64,000 nt of DNA from CAWJFJ01 sp963800065. GTDB lineage: Bacteria > Actinomycetota > Acidimicrobiia > Acidimicrobiales > UBA8190. Positions 44,184-52,787 of this stretch are shown piece by piece. The DNA lies in assembly GCA_963800065.1 (NCBI GenBank), contig CAWCZO010000008.1, positions 372,001 to 436,000 on the forward strand, in the 5' to 3' direction. The translations under genes were made by a program, and so were the position numbers. The number at the start of each line of letters is the position of its first letter. Positions within the stretch are counted from its first letter, which is position 1. The notes beneath the pieces are model-generated. The model ran no database searches, was not told the DNA's origin, and saw only the letters and a list, made by a program, of their open reading frames with translations.

Positions 44184-46070
44184 ATGCCGGGAATGAGCCG
44201 CCTTGAGACCAGGAACTCGGTGGTCCTCTCGGCATTCCATACTGCTCTGTTGCACCAGCTCCTCGTCATCGGACTGGCCCTCGTTCTCCTGTCGTTGGCG
44301 TGGAACATCCTCCGGACGGTTCAGTACAGGCGTTCCACCCGGACAGCCGAAGAGGCGGCGGATCCGACCACACCGGTCGCGCCGGCCGAGCCTTCGGCTC
44401 GCCGGGTGCTCCGCATCGGTTTCGGACTCCTCTGGATGCTGGACGGACTGCTCCAGCTCCAGTCGGCCATGCCGCTCAGCCTGCCGACCGGGGTCCTCCA
44501 GCCGTCAGCGGCATCCTCACCCGGTTGGGTCCAGCATGTCGTGAACATCGGGGTGACCATTTGGACGGACCATCCCGTGCAGATGGCCGCGGCAGCCGTA
44601 TGGCTCCAGCTCGGGATCGGGGCCGCACTTCTCCTGGCCCCTCGTGGTCGGTGGTCCCGGTTCGCCGGGCTGATGGCGACAGGATGGGGCCTTGTCGTCT
44701 GGGCGTTCGGTGAGGCCTTCGGCGGGATCTTCGCCCACGGCGCCTCTTGGCTCTTCGGTGCTCCCGGCGCCGCCCTCTTCTACTGCCTGGCCGGCGTCCT
44801 GGTGGCCCTGCCCGAGTCGGCGTGGTGGAGCCCGAAGCTGAGCCGGCTGATCCTGCGCGCCGGTGGAGCGTTCCTCGTCGCCATGGCTGTGCTCCAGGCC
44901 TGGCCCGGTCGGGGTTTCTGGCAAGGTTCGTCGCCGGGGGGGAAGGCGGGGACCCTGACGGACATGGTCCGCCAGATGGCCCACACCGCCCAGCCCAGCT
45001 GGCTGTCGGCGGCGATCCGGGCCTTCGGACGCCTCGACGCGTCTCACGGGTGGGGCGTGAATCTCGCCGTCGTCGTCCTGCTGGCGGCGACCGGCGTGGC
45101 CTTGTGCACGGCCAGGGTGGAGGTGGTGCGGCCGGCCGTGTACGGGGCGGTCGCCCTCTGTGCCGGCGTTTGGGTCCTCGTCCAGGACATGGGGTTCTTC
45201 GGCGGCGTCGGCACCGACCCCAACAGCATGGTGCCGACGGTGGTCGTTCTCGTCTCGGGATATCTGGCCCTGGCTGCGGTGACGGTGACGGTGACGGTGC
45301 CCGTGGCGGTGCCCGTGGCCGTGTCGAAAGCAGTCAGGCCCGACCGCACCTCGCCCGTCCCCGAAGTCACGGTCCCGACGGATCGGAGACCGTGGTGGGA
45401 CCGGGTGGCCCCCGGTTACCTCACCCGGGCTCTGGCCACGGTGGCGGCCCTGGCCGTGGTACTCGTCGGCGCGGTACCGATGGCCTCGGCATCGATCAAC
45501 CCGAACGCCGACCCCATCCTGGCCGACGTCGTGGACGGCACGCCGAACGTCGTCGACATTGCGGCGCCGGCGTTCCGGCTCGTCGACCAGAACGGGCGGA
45601 CCGTCTCGCTCTCGGACCTCCGGGGCCGGACGGTGGCCCTCACCTTCCTCGACCCGGTGTGCACCTCGGACTGCCCGCTGATCGCCCAGGAATTCCGCGA
45701 TGCGAACGCCCTGCTCGGGTCCGATGCCGGACAGGTGGTCTTCGTGGCCGTGGTGGCCAACCCCATCTACCGGTCCACGGCTTTCACGCGGGCCTTCGAC
45801 CGCCAGGAGGGCCTCGATCTCATGCGGAATTGGCTGTACCTCACCGGCTCGCGCTCGGCGCTCGAACATGTCTGGGACCAGTACGGGATCGTGGCCGACG
45901 TGGCCCCGGCCGGTGCGATGATCGCCCACAGCGACCTCGCCTATCTGATCGACGCCCGTGGCCGCACCCGCGAGGTCCTCAGCACCGATCCCGGCGACGG
46001 CTCGGCGACATCGTCGTCGTCGTTCTCCGTGTACCTGGCCAACGCCCTCCGGCGCGTCGTCCACGCGTGA
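44184..46070 (+). CDS. Polytopic membrane domain fused to SCO1/SenC copper chaperone
   Basis: A 628-residue protein. Residues 1-390 hold about ten hydrophobic helices and are paralogous to the protein at 38391. A further helix near 415-440 leads to a C-terminal SCO1/SenC domain from about residue 453. The copper ligands are Cys493 and Cys497 in CTSDC and His582 in IAHSDLAYLI. SCO proteins deliver copper to the CuA site of oxidase subunit II outside the membrane. ATG 44184 has GGGGAG seven bases upstream. The stop overlaps the lipoprotein start. The membrane domain could act as a copper conduit; that is inference. Confidence 0.85.
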   Translation: MPGMSRLETRNSVVLSAFHTALLHQLLVIGLALVLLSLAWNILRTVQYRRSTRTAEEAADPTTPVAPAEPSARRVLRIGFGLLWMLDGLLQLQSAMPLSLPTGVLQPSAASSPGWVQHVVNIGVTIWTDHPVQMAAAAVWLQLGIGAALLLAPRGRWSRFAGLMATGWGLVVWAFGEAFGGIFAHGASWLFGAPGAALFYCLAGVLVALPESAWWSPKLSRLILRAGGAFLVAMAVLQAWPGRGFWQGSSPGGKAGTLTDMVRQMAHTAQPSWLSAAIRAFGRLDASHGWGVNLAVVVLLAATGVALCTARVEVVRPAVYGAVALCAGVWVLVQDMGFFGGVGTDPNSMVPTVVVLVSGYLALAAVTVTVTVPVAVPVAVSKAVRPDRTSPVPEVTVPTDRRPWWDRVAPGYLTRALATVAALAVVLVGAVPMASASINPNADPILADVVDGTPNVVDIAAPAFRLVDQNGRTVSLSDLRGRTVALTFLDPVCTSDCPLIAQEFRDANALLGSDAGQVVFVAVVANPIYRSTAFTRAFDRQEGLDLMRNWLYLTGSRSALEHVWDQYGIVADVAPAGAMIAHSDLAYLIDARGRTREVLSTDPGDGSATSSSSFSVYLANALRRVVHA

Positions 46071-47275
46071 GGCGGCCGAGGGCCCGTTCCCCGCTCGCCG
46101 GTCTGTTGGCGTCCTTGGTGGCCGCTGCCTGCCTGGCCGGTTGCTCGAGCCCCAGGGCCGGGATCACCGGCGCCTCCCCGGTCGCCGCGGCGGTGGTAGC
46201 CGTACCACTCGGTTCCACCATCTCGACCTCGACGGGCGAGCTGGCCGTGGTGGCCATGGGGACACCCCGCCATCTGCTCGACACCTTCTGGCAGATGTTC
46301 TATCGCCCGCCCGATGCGTCGCCGTGGACGCTGGTGACGCCACCGGGCGTCGCCGACAACGGTGGTCTGGTGGCCAGCTTCGCCACCCGCCCGTCCGGTG
46401 GCGCGTCCGTGCTCGCCGGCTTCGAGCCGAGCCAGTACCTGGCCTTCTCGCCGGTGGCCCTGAGCCGGGACGAGGGCCGGTCGTGGTCGCCCGGTCTCGT
46501 TCCCGGTCGCCTGGCCGCCGTGCCCGACGCCGTGGCGGAGTCCTCGGGCGACGAGGCGCTCGCCCTGCTGCACACAGCCGGTGGAGGCGAGGTCTACCGG
46601 AGTACCGGGAACCCCACCGACTGGTCGGAGGTCGTCGGTCGAGGGGCACTGGCGTCGTCGGCGGCGGGCCGGGTTTGCGGCGTCGGGAGGCTCACGGCCG
46701 TCGCCGTCGACGCCATCCGGGGCCCGTTGGTGGGCAGCACGTGCGCGTCGAAGGGTGTGGTGGGCATCTTCGGGCTGACCGCCGGCGCCTGGCGGCTGAT
46801 CGGACCCCGGGTCCCGGCACCTTCGGGGTCGGGACCGACCACGGTGGTGCGACTCGTCGACGCTGGGGGGATGGTCAGCGGGCTGGTGGCGCTGACCGCC
46901 TCGTCGACCACCCGCCTGATCGCAGTGGCGGCGTTGGCCGGGGGGAGCTGGTCACGCTCGGCGCCCCTCCGGTTGGCCCGCGGCGGCCGCATCGTCTCCA
47001 CCGGCGTGGAACCGGGGGGCGGGTTCGTGGTCCTCGCTTCCCGGCCGCACCGGCCGCCCACCCTCGAGGTGGAGACGGACCCCGGTGGAGGGTGGCATTC
47101 CCTGCCCCCCCCACCCCGGGGAACGGCGGCGGTGGCGGTGGGGACCGGCGGCGAGGTGGACGCCCTCTCCGTCGCCTTGGTGCAACTCACCGACTGGCGG
47201 CTCGACGCCGCCGACGGCACGTGGGCCAAGATCGATACCGTGACGGTGCCCATCCAGTTCGGTTCCTCCTCGTGA
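46067..47275 (+). CDS. Secreted lipoprotein of unknown function
   Basis: A 402-residue protein with a signal peptide ending in lipobox ACLAGC, so it would be anchored outside the membrane. The rest is rich in beta-strand-like repeats with Asp-box-like turns (SRDEGRSWSPGLVPG, STGNPTDWSEVVG), resembling a propeller of the BNR type. GTG 46067 overlaps the previous stop (GTGA). There are no His/Met clusters. A role in oxidase assembly is guessed from position only. Confidence 0.75.
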   Translation: MRRPRARSPLAGLLASLVAAACLAGCSSPRAGITGASPVAAAVVAVPLGSTISTSTGELAVVAMGTPRHLLDTFWQMFYRPPDASPWTLVTPPGVADNGGLVASFATRPSGGASVLAGFEPSQYLAFSPVALSRDEGRSWSPGLVPGRLAAVPDAVAESSGDEALALLHTAGGGEVYRSTGNPTDWSEVVGRGALASSAAGRVCGVGRLTAVAVDAIRGPLVGSTCASKGVVGIFGLTAGAWRLIGPRVPAPSGSGPTTVVRLVDAGGMVSGLVALTASSTTRLIAVAALAGGSWSRSAPLRLARGGRIVSTGVEPGGGFVVLASRPHRPPTLEVETDPGGGWHSLPPPPRGTAAVAVGTGGEVDALSVALVQLTDWRLDAADGTWAKIDTVTVPIQFGSSS

Positions 47276-47314
47276 GAAACGGCTTCGACCGGAGCGGGAG
47301 GTGAGGCCGCCGCC

Positions 47315-48232
47315 ATGTCGTACCTGACCGCACACTGGGCGTTCGACCCGTTCCTCGTCGTGGTGGCCATCGTGGTCCTGGCCCACGAGACCGGTCTGGC
47401 GCGGCTGCGCGCCCGATCCGACCCCCGGCGCACGAGGCGGCGTCGCCGGCGCTCACTCGTCTTCTACGCCGGGCTGGCCTGCCTGCTGGTGGCCGTGGAG
47501 TCGCCCATCGACTACTGGTCGAGGGACTACTTCTTCGTCCACATGATCGAGCACATCCTCATCGCCTTCTACGCCCCCATCCTGATCGTGGCCGGAGCGC
47601 CGTGGATCCCCCTTCTGTTTTCACTGCCGGTGGGGATGCGACGCCGTCTGGGGAGAACGGTTCTCCTCGGCCACTGGGCGCGTCCGCTTCGGGGCTTCGG
47701 CCGGGCGTTCATGAACCCGTGGACCGCACTGGTCGCCTTCAACGCCGCCATGGTGCTCTGGCACCTCCCCGGGCCGTTCGACCTGGCCGAGAACAACGAG
47801 GTCGCGCACATCTGGCTGATGCACGCCAGCTTCCTTGTCACCGGCGTCCTCTTCTGGCTCCAGATCATCCCGTCGCACCCGCTGAGGCCCCGGGCATCGT
47901 TGTTCTGGCAGGGCGGGGCGATCGTCGCCACCAACGTCATCATGTTCGTTCTGGCCATGTCCCTGAGCATCTTCTCGAGCTCTTCGTGGTATCCCGTCTA
48001 CGCCCACATCCCGGGGGTCTCGCTGGCGCCGTTCGCCGACCAGCAGATCGGCGCCGCCATCCTGTGGGTGTGCGGTGACTTCTGGGCCTACCCGGCGCTG
48101 ATCGTCGTCCTCCGCCGGGCCATCGTGGAGGAGGGTGGCCTGTCCAACGTGCTCGAGCGCGTGGTGCACCGTCTGCCGAGTCCGACGCCGCCCCGGCGGA
48201 CGATCGTTGACGAGGGACCCAACCGGGCCTAG
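47315..48232 (+). CDS. ctaG: Cytochrome c oxidase assembly protein CtaG (Caa3 type)
   Basis: A 305-residue polytopic protein of the caa3-CtaG family (unrelated to the Cox11-type CtaG). HMIEHILIAFYAPILIVAGAPW and AAMVLWHLPGPFDLAENNEVAHIWLMHASFLVTG are the conserved His-rich helices thought to bind copper. Seven or so TM segments are visible. In Bacillus this family is needed for CuA/CuB assembly of the caa3 oxidase. It precedes the oxidase structural genes here. Confidence 0.9.
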   Translation: MSYLTAHWAFDPFLVVVAIVVLAHETGLARLRARSDPRRTRRRRRRSLVFYAGLACLLVAVESPIDYWSRDYFFVHMIEHILIAFYAPILIVAGAPWIPLLFSLPVGMRRRLGRTVLLGHWARPLRGFGRAFMNPWTALVAFNAAMVLWHLPGPFDLAENNEVAHIWLMHASFLVTGVLFWLQIIPSHPLRPRASLFWQGGAIVATNVIMFVLAMSLSIFSSSSWYPVYAHIPGVSLAPFADQQIGAAILWVCGDFWAYPALIVVLRRAIVEEGGLSNVLERVVHRLPSPTPPRRTIVDEGPNRA

Positions 48233-48255
48233 GGTCACCGCCGTAGCGACCGGGT

Positions 48256-48284
48256 CCGACCTGGTCCTGGCAGGACAGGGTCGG
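48256..48284. promoter_or_regulatory. Imperfect palindrome before the oxidase operon
   Basis: CCGACC-TG-GTCCTG and CAGGAC-AG-GGTCGG form a 29-base inverted repeat with a two-base mismatch in each arm. It lies 23 bases after the ctaG stop and about 70 before the cupredoxin gene. An operator, an attenuator or a terminator are all possible. Confidence 0.4.
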
Positions 48285-48351
48285 GTCCCGTGGGGGAGAC
48301 AGGGGGCAGTATGGCGGTGGCCGTGTCTGTCTGGGCCGTGCGGGGCTGAGG

Positions 48352-49026
48352 GTGGGACGAGGAGGTCGGCTGGCCATCGTCGGTGTCCTTCTGGGTATCG
48401 CCGTGGGCCTCGTCGTCTTCACCGTCATGGCCTTTCTGCGGTCGTCGCCACCGACGGTCGATTTCGCCACCGGGCACCAGGCGGGGGCGCCCGTCGACCT
48501 CACCGTGCAGACGGTGGGTTCCATCGGCTTCGGTCCCCATCCGACCTGGGTGTCGTACCTCACGAAGGCCCCGGACGGTCAATGGGTCCACACCACGTTG
48601 TGGGACCTTCCGGCCCACACCCGGATCAATGTCACCGTCGATCAGTATGACGGGGGCTCGCCGCTGCGTAACCAGCAGTTCGGCCAGGTGATCGGCACCA
48701 TCGGAGGCGACGCCACGTTGAACGGGAAGACGTTCCGTGTCATCAACGCCAATAACGGCAACGGCGTGGCCCACACCTTCGCCATCCCCACCCTGGGGAT
48801 CAGCGTGCCGCTCTACGCCAACAACGGCAGCGCCAACCTCTGTGCCGTGGCGCCGTGCACGTTCAAGTCGCCTCATAACATCGTGAAGTTCTCTTTCATG
48901 ACCCCGGGTCCGGGTCAGTACCCGTGGCAGTGCTTCCTGCCTTGCGGGCTCGGCTTCCTGTACGGGAACGGGGGACCGATGCAGACGATCGGCTACATGG
49001 ACGGGTTCCTCAAGGTGGTGGCGTGA
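48352..49026 (+). CDS. Membrane-anchored cupredoxin with degenerate CuA-like motif
   Basis: A 224-residue protein with one N-terminal TM helix (about residues 7-29) and an extracytoplasmic cupredoxin domain. His141 in GVAHTFAI, Cys194 and Cys198 in CFLPCG, and Met210 line up as H..C-x3-C..M. In CuA the loop continues Cys-x3-His-x2-Met; here the His is absent and the loop is longer. A second Cys pair (Cys164, Cys169) precedes. It may be an electron carrier (type I copper) or an ancillary subunit. Its stop overlaps the start of the subunit II gene (GTGA), so it belongs to the oxidase complex. Confidence 0.75.
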   Translation: MGRGGRLAIVGVLLGIAVGLVVFTVMAFLRSSPPTVDFATGHQAGAPVDLTVQTVGSIGFGPHPTWVSYLTKAPDGQWVHTTLWDLPAHTRINVTVDQYDGGSPLRNQQFGQVIGTIGGDATLNGKTFRVINANNGNGVAHTFAIPTLGISVPLYANNGSANLCAVAPCTFKSPHNIVKFSFMTPGPGQYPWQCFLPCGLGFLYGNGGPMQTIGYMDGFLKVVA

Positions 49027-49943
49027 GCCAGGGCACCGAGACCCACCACTTCCGGCGGCTGATCGCCATCTGGGTGGTCCTGTCGGTCGCCCTCGACCTC
49101 GTCTTCTACTTCGCCGTCGGCCCCCACGTGCCCCCGGGGGACATGACGTCCTCGGCCGGAGGGGCCCAGTTCGACTTCAACGTCCTGTTCCTGATCGCCT
49201 TCCCGGTGATGTTGGCCGTATGGGTGTACTGGGCCTACGCCCTCATCGTGTGGCGGGGGTCGCGGGCCGGCGCCGAAGAGCCCGAAGGAGGGCCGAGAGC
49301 GCGCGGCCATCTCGGAGTCCAGATCGGTTGGATCACCACCACCACGGTCATCGTGCTCGGCGTGTTCATCTTCGGCACGGTCGAGCTCGTGGTGCCCGCC
49401 GGGGCCGGTGGAGGCGAGGGGCCGAGCCCCATCTGGACACCCACGTCGCACGACGTCCTGCCCATCCAGGTCATCGCCCAGCAGTGGGAATTCACCTACC
49501 GGTACCCCACGTTCGGGGGGTTCGAGACGAGGCAGCTGATGATCCCGGACGACACCACCATCGCCTTCCACGTGACCTCGCTCGACGTCATCCACTCCTT
49601 CTGGGCCTATCAGCTCGGGGTGAAGGCCGATGCCAACCCGGCCGAGGACAACATCGCCTACACCACGACGAAGCAACTCGGGCAATTCACCGTTCGGTGC
49701 TCGGAGTTGTGCGGCCTGTGGCACGGAGCCATGTACGACTACGGGCGGGTCCTCCCCAAGTCCCAGTTCTTCGTCTGGGCCCAGACGACGGAGCGCCAGA
49801 ACGCCGCCAACACCAAGAACCTGCCGGCGTTCTCCTACACCTACATCCCTGATGCGAACGGTGCCGACGGCGGTCTGTACCCCGACAACGTGGACCAGTA
49901 CAGCAAGGTGGAACAGTACGGCGCCACCAATCCGAGCCAGTAG
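49023..49943 (+). CDS. ctaC: Cytochrome c oxidase subunit II
   Basis: A 306-residue subunit that takes electrons into the oxidase through CuA. Ligands are complete: His191 in VIHSFW, then Cys226, Glu228, Cys230, His234 and Met237 in CSELCGLWHGAM. Three hydrophobic segments precede the CuA domain (about 13-33, 52-76 and 100-124), one more than in typical subunit II. No heme-binding CxxCH is present, so it is not a caa3 fusion. GTG 49023 overlaps the cupredoxin stop. The C-terminal 50 residues are a polar tail. Confidence 0.94.
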   Translation: MSQGTETHHFRRLIAIWVVLSVALDLVFYFAVGPHVPPGDMTSSAGGAQFDFNVLFLIAFPVMLAVWVYWAYALIVWRGSRAGAEEPEGGPRARGHLGVQIGWITTTTVIVLGVFIFGTVELVVPAGAGGGEGPSPIWTPTSHDVLPIQVIAQQWEFTYRYPTFGGFETRQLMIPDDTTIAFHVTSLDVIHSFWAYQLGVKADANPAEDNIAYTTTKQLGQFTVRCSELCGLWHGAMYDYGRVLPKSQFFVWAQTTERQNAANTKNLPAFSYTYIPDANGADGGLYPDNVDQYSKVEQYGATNPSQ

Positions 49944-49960
49944 GAAGGACGACCGCAGGC

Positions 49961-51976
49961 ATGGCAATCGGCACGCATGAGTCGATCGGAGCCGAGCGAT
50001 CGGGTGACGTGCCGCCCCCGGTCCCCGCCCGTCGCCGCCCGGGCTGGCTCGGCCCCCACGCCGGCCGGGCCCTCGTCGGAGCCGTCGCCGGCTACGCCTT
50101 CGGTCACTGGATCGGCAACGTCATCGCCGGCGGGTACATCAACGTGCAGGGGAGTGGCCAGAACGACGTGGCCATCGTCCTCGGCCTGTCGATCGGCGTG
50201 GTGGGCTGGCTCGCCGGCGCCGGGATGCTGGACTACCCACTGGCCAAGGTGGTCGGACGCGAGCCGTTGCCCCCCACGCCGTCGAAGAGCTGGACCCGCT
50301 ACTTCGGTCCCGCCCTGGACCACAAGATCATCGGCCTCCAGTACACGTTCGTCGTGCTCCTGTTCTTCTTCACCGGTGGTCTCATGGCCATGGGCATCCG
50401 GACCGAGCTGCTGAACCCGACGAACCACGTCTTCGGTCCCGGCACCTATATCGCCCTGGTCGGTGAGCACGGGACGATCATGATGATGATGGCGTCGTCG
50501 ATCGTCATCGGTCCCCTGGGGAACTGGCTGGTTCCCCTGATGATCGGGTCGCGGCGGATGGCCTTCCCGCGTGTCGAGTCCTTCTCGCTGTGGATCTTCG
50601 CCGCCGGGTACCTGGTCATCCTGAGCGCACTTCCGCTGGGGGGTTTCCCGACCGGGTGGACCGGCTATGCACCGCTTCAGACGCAGGCCACCGGGGGGAT
50701 GGACTCCTATCTGGTGGGCTTCGCCGTCATCGGCATCGGGATGATCTGCGCCGGGTTCAACCTCCTGGCCACCATCGTCAACTACCGCGCCCCGGGCATG
50801 ACCTGGGGCCGGGTTCCCATCTTCGTGTGGTCGATCCTGGCCACCGCCGCCCTGCTCACCCTGGCCACCCCCACGCTGGTGGCCGCCGGACTGTTCGGTG
50901 TCCTCGACCGGACGGCCCAGACCGCCTTCTTCGTGAACGAGCACGGTGGGAGCTCGTACCTGTGGGAGAACCTCTTCTGGTTCTTCGGCCATCCCGAGGT
51001 CTACATCATGGCCCTGCCGGGCTTCGGCATCGTCGCCGAGATCTTCCCGGTGTTCACCAGAAAACCGCTCTTCGGCTACCGGATCGCCGCCGCCGGAATG
51101 ATCGGGGTGTCGCTGCTGTCGTTCTTCGTCTGGCAGCACCACCTGTTCGACAGCGGGATCAACCCCGACATGCGGCCGCTGTTCATGCTCACGACAGAGC
51201 TGATCTCCATCCCCACGGGGTTCATCTTCCTCAACACCATGGGGACGCTGTGGAAGGCCAAGATCCGCTACGAGGTGCCCATGCTCTTCGCCCTGGCCAT
51301 GGGCTTCAACTTCCTCATCGGAGGGATCTCCGGCGTGTTCCTCTCGGACGTGCCCGTCGACGTCACCGTCCACGGGAGCTTCTTCGTCCTGGCCCACTTC
51401 CACTACACGATCATGGGCGGGATCGTGTTCGCCTTCTTCGGCGGTCTGTACTACTGGCTCCCCAAGATGACGGGGAAGACGATGAACAAGCGGCTCGGGA
51501 AGTGGCATTTCTGGACGATGTTCATCTTCTTCAACCTGACCTTCTTCCCCCTCTTCCTGGTCGGGCTGCTCGGCCAGCCCCGGCGCGTCTTCGAGTACGC
51601 CCAGAACCTCCAGGCGCTGAACGATTTCTCCTCGGTGAGCGCCTTCCTCCTGGGTGCCTCGTTCCTCATCTTCGTGGCCAACTTCGTGTGGTCGATGTTC
51701 ATCGACCCGAAGCCGTCCCCCGCCAACCCGTGGAACTCGCTGGGACTCGAATGGCAGACGCCGGTGCCCATTCCCGCCTACAACTTCACCCGCATCCCGG
51801 TGGTGCTGGCCGACCCCTACCACTACGGCCGGGGTGATTCCCAGCCCGTGGCCGACCTCGGTCCCCGGACCCTGGTGCTCTCGGGAGCGGTTCCCCCCGA
51901 TCCGCCCGTCGCATCCGGATCGGACGGGGCGCCGGGCCAGGAGGGCGCCACCGACCCGAGGCCACCGATCGCATGA
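49961..51976 (+). CDS. ctaD: Cytochrome c oxidase subunit I (divergent heme-copper oxidase)
   Basis: A 671-residue catalytic subunit. Ligands are His170 (low-spin heme), His344 with Tyr348 in GHPEVY, His393-His394 (CuB) and His479/His481 in AHFHY. Glu346 of the D-channel end is present. The channel entry residues are not: the usual D of GAPDMAFPR is Arg199 in GSRRMAFPR and the K of PTGIK is Ile422 in PTGFI. Residues 35-110 add two TM helices before the canonical first helix, and about 70 polar residues trail the last helix. ATG 49961 follows AGGAAGGA. Complex with the neighbouring subunits is certain; proton route is not. Confidence 0.95.
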   Translation: MAIGTHESIGAERSGDVPPPVPARRRPGWLGPHAGRALVGAVAGYAFGHWIGNVIAGGYINVQGSGQNDVAIVLGLSIGVVGWLAGAGMLDYPLAKVVGREPLPPTPSKSWTRYFGPALDHKIIGLQYTFVVLLFFFTGGLMAMGIRTELLNPTNHVFGPGTYIALVGEHGTIMMMMASSIVIGPLGNWLVPLMIGSRRMAFPRVESFSLWIFAAGYLVILSALPLGGFPTGWTGYAPLQTQATGGMDSYLVGFAVIGIGMICAGFNLLATIVNYRAPGMTWGRVPIFVWSILATAALLTLATPTLVAAGLFGVLDRTAQTAFFVNEHGGSSYLWENLFWFFGHPEVYIMALPGFGIVAEIFPVFTRKPLFGYRIAAAGMIGVSLLSFFVWQHHLFDSGINPDMRPLFMLTTELISIPTGFIFLNTMGTLWKAKIRYEVPMLFALAMGFNFLIGGISGVFLSDVPVDVTVHGSFFVLAHFHYTIMGGIVFAFFGGLYYWLPKMTGKTMNKRLGKWHFWTMFIFFNLTFFPLFLVGLLGQPRRVFEYAQNLQALNDFSSVSAFLLGASFLIFVANFVWSMFIDPKPSPANPWNSLGLEWQTPVPIPAYNFTRIPVVLADPYHYGRGDSQPVADLGPRTLVLSGAVPPDPPVASGSDGAPGQEGATDPRPPIA

Positions 51977-52656
51977 CGACCGAACCCACCTACGGCGACG
52001 ACTACATGGCCTTCGAGGCGCCGGCGTTGATCGAGACGCCGGAGGAGATCGAGTACGAGATGCGGTCGGCCGAAGGTGCCATGTGGACCGGTGGGCACCT
52101 GGTGATCGGGATCGGGGCCTTCTTCTTCGCCTCGTTGGCCTTCGCCTACTTCTACCTGCGGTCGACGAACAGCGAGGAACTCTGGCGACCCGGCCACATC
52201 ACGGCCCCCACCGGTATCGGAGCGGCGATCTTCGCCGTGGCGGTGGCGAGCGCGTTGTTGAACCGCTACGGGACCGTGCGACTGCGACGGGGCGAGACCC
52301 TCGATTGGGAGGTGGCCGGCTGGATCACGGTGGCCGGTGGGCTCACCGCCCTGGGGCTGCAGATCTGGGAGTTCACCAAGTTGCCCTTCTTCCCCGGCTC
52401 GAGCGGATACGCATCGTGCTTCGTCGGATGGGCGGTGATGAACATCGCCCTGCTCCTGGCCGGGCTGTACTGGCTCGAGACGCTGCTGGCCCGCTGGCTG
52501 CGGCTGCGCCGGGCCGTGGTCGAGGACGGCGGGCCGGTGCGCTCGACGGCACCGGTGGCCCGATTGTTCCGGGCCAACCTCGAGGCGTGCTGGTACTTCT
52601 GGGCCTTCCTGGCCTTCGTGAACCTGTTCTTTTGGATATTGTTCTACGTGATCTGA
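51973..52656 (+). CDS. ctaE: Cytochrome c oxidase subunit III
   Basis: A 227-residue protein with five TM helices (about 40-60, 80-98, 112-132, 152-172 and 205-227), as in actinobacterial subunit III. GAFFFASLAFAYFYLRS near the start and NLEACWYFWAFLAFVNLFFWILF at the end fit the family, the latter with the His-to-Cys/Tyr-like end common in this branch. The start overlaps the subunit I stop (ATGA). Confidence 0.9.
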   Translation: MTTEPTYGDDYMAFEAPALIETPEEIEYEMRSAEGAMWTGGHLVIGIGAFFFASLAFAYFYLRSTNSEELWRPGHITAPTGIGAAIFAVAVASALLNRYGTVRLRRGETLDWEVAGWITVAGGLTALGLQIWEFTKLPFFPGSSGYASCFVGWAVMNIALLLAGLYWLETLLARWLRLRRAVVEDGGPVRSTAPVARLFRANLEACWYFWAFLAFVNLFFWILFYVI

Positions 52657-52673
52657 CGAAGGGGTGGTGGACC

Positions 52674-52787
52674 ATGGTCGGGACTAGCAGCCTCGTCGGG
52701 GCCCAGGTCCTCACGTTCGCCATCCCCATCGGGACGTTCACCGTCGTCTGTTTGTGGTTCTTCTTCCAACGCCGTCCGAACCGGTGA
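52674..52787 (+). CDS. 37-residue single-helix membrane peptide of the oxidase operon
   Basis: ATG 52674 has AAGGGG upstream, and the short frame reads a TM helix (VLTFAIPIGTFTVVCLWFFF) with a positive C-terminal end QRRPNR. Its stop overlaps the start of the next gene (GTGA), so translational coupling supports a real gene. Actinobacterial oxidases carry small subunit IV-like proteins and this is the likely role. It is too short for family assignment. Confidence 0.65.
   Translation: MVGTSSLVGAQVLTFAIPIGTFTVVCLWFFFQRRPNR

Noticed and set aside
44517..46064. A 515-codon open frame antisense to the SCO1 fusion gene
   Set aside because: Same reason: biased composition, no domain, and the plus-strand frame is clearly the gene.
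49841..51823. A 660-codon open frame antisense to the oxidase genes
   Set aside because: It is a shadow of subunit I codons in high-G+C DNA, rich in Glu/Gly/His/Arg without a domain or a ribosome-binding site.
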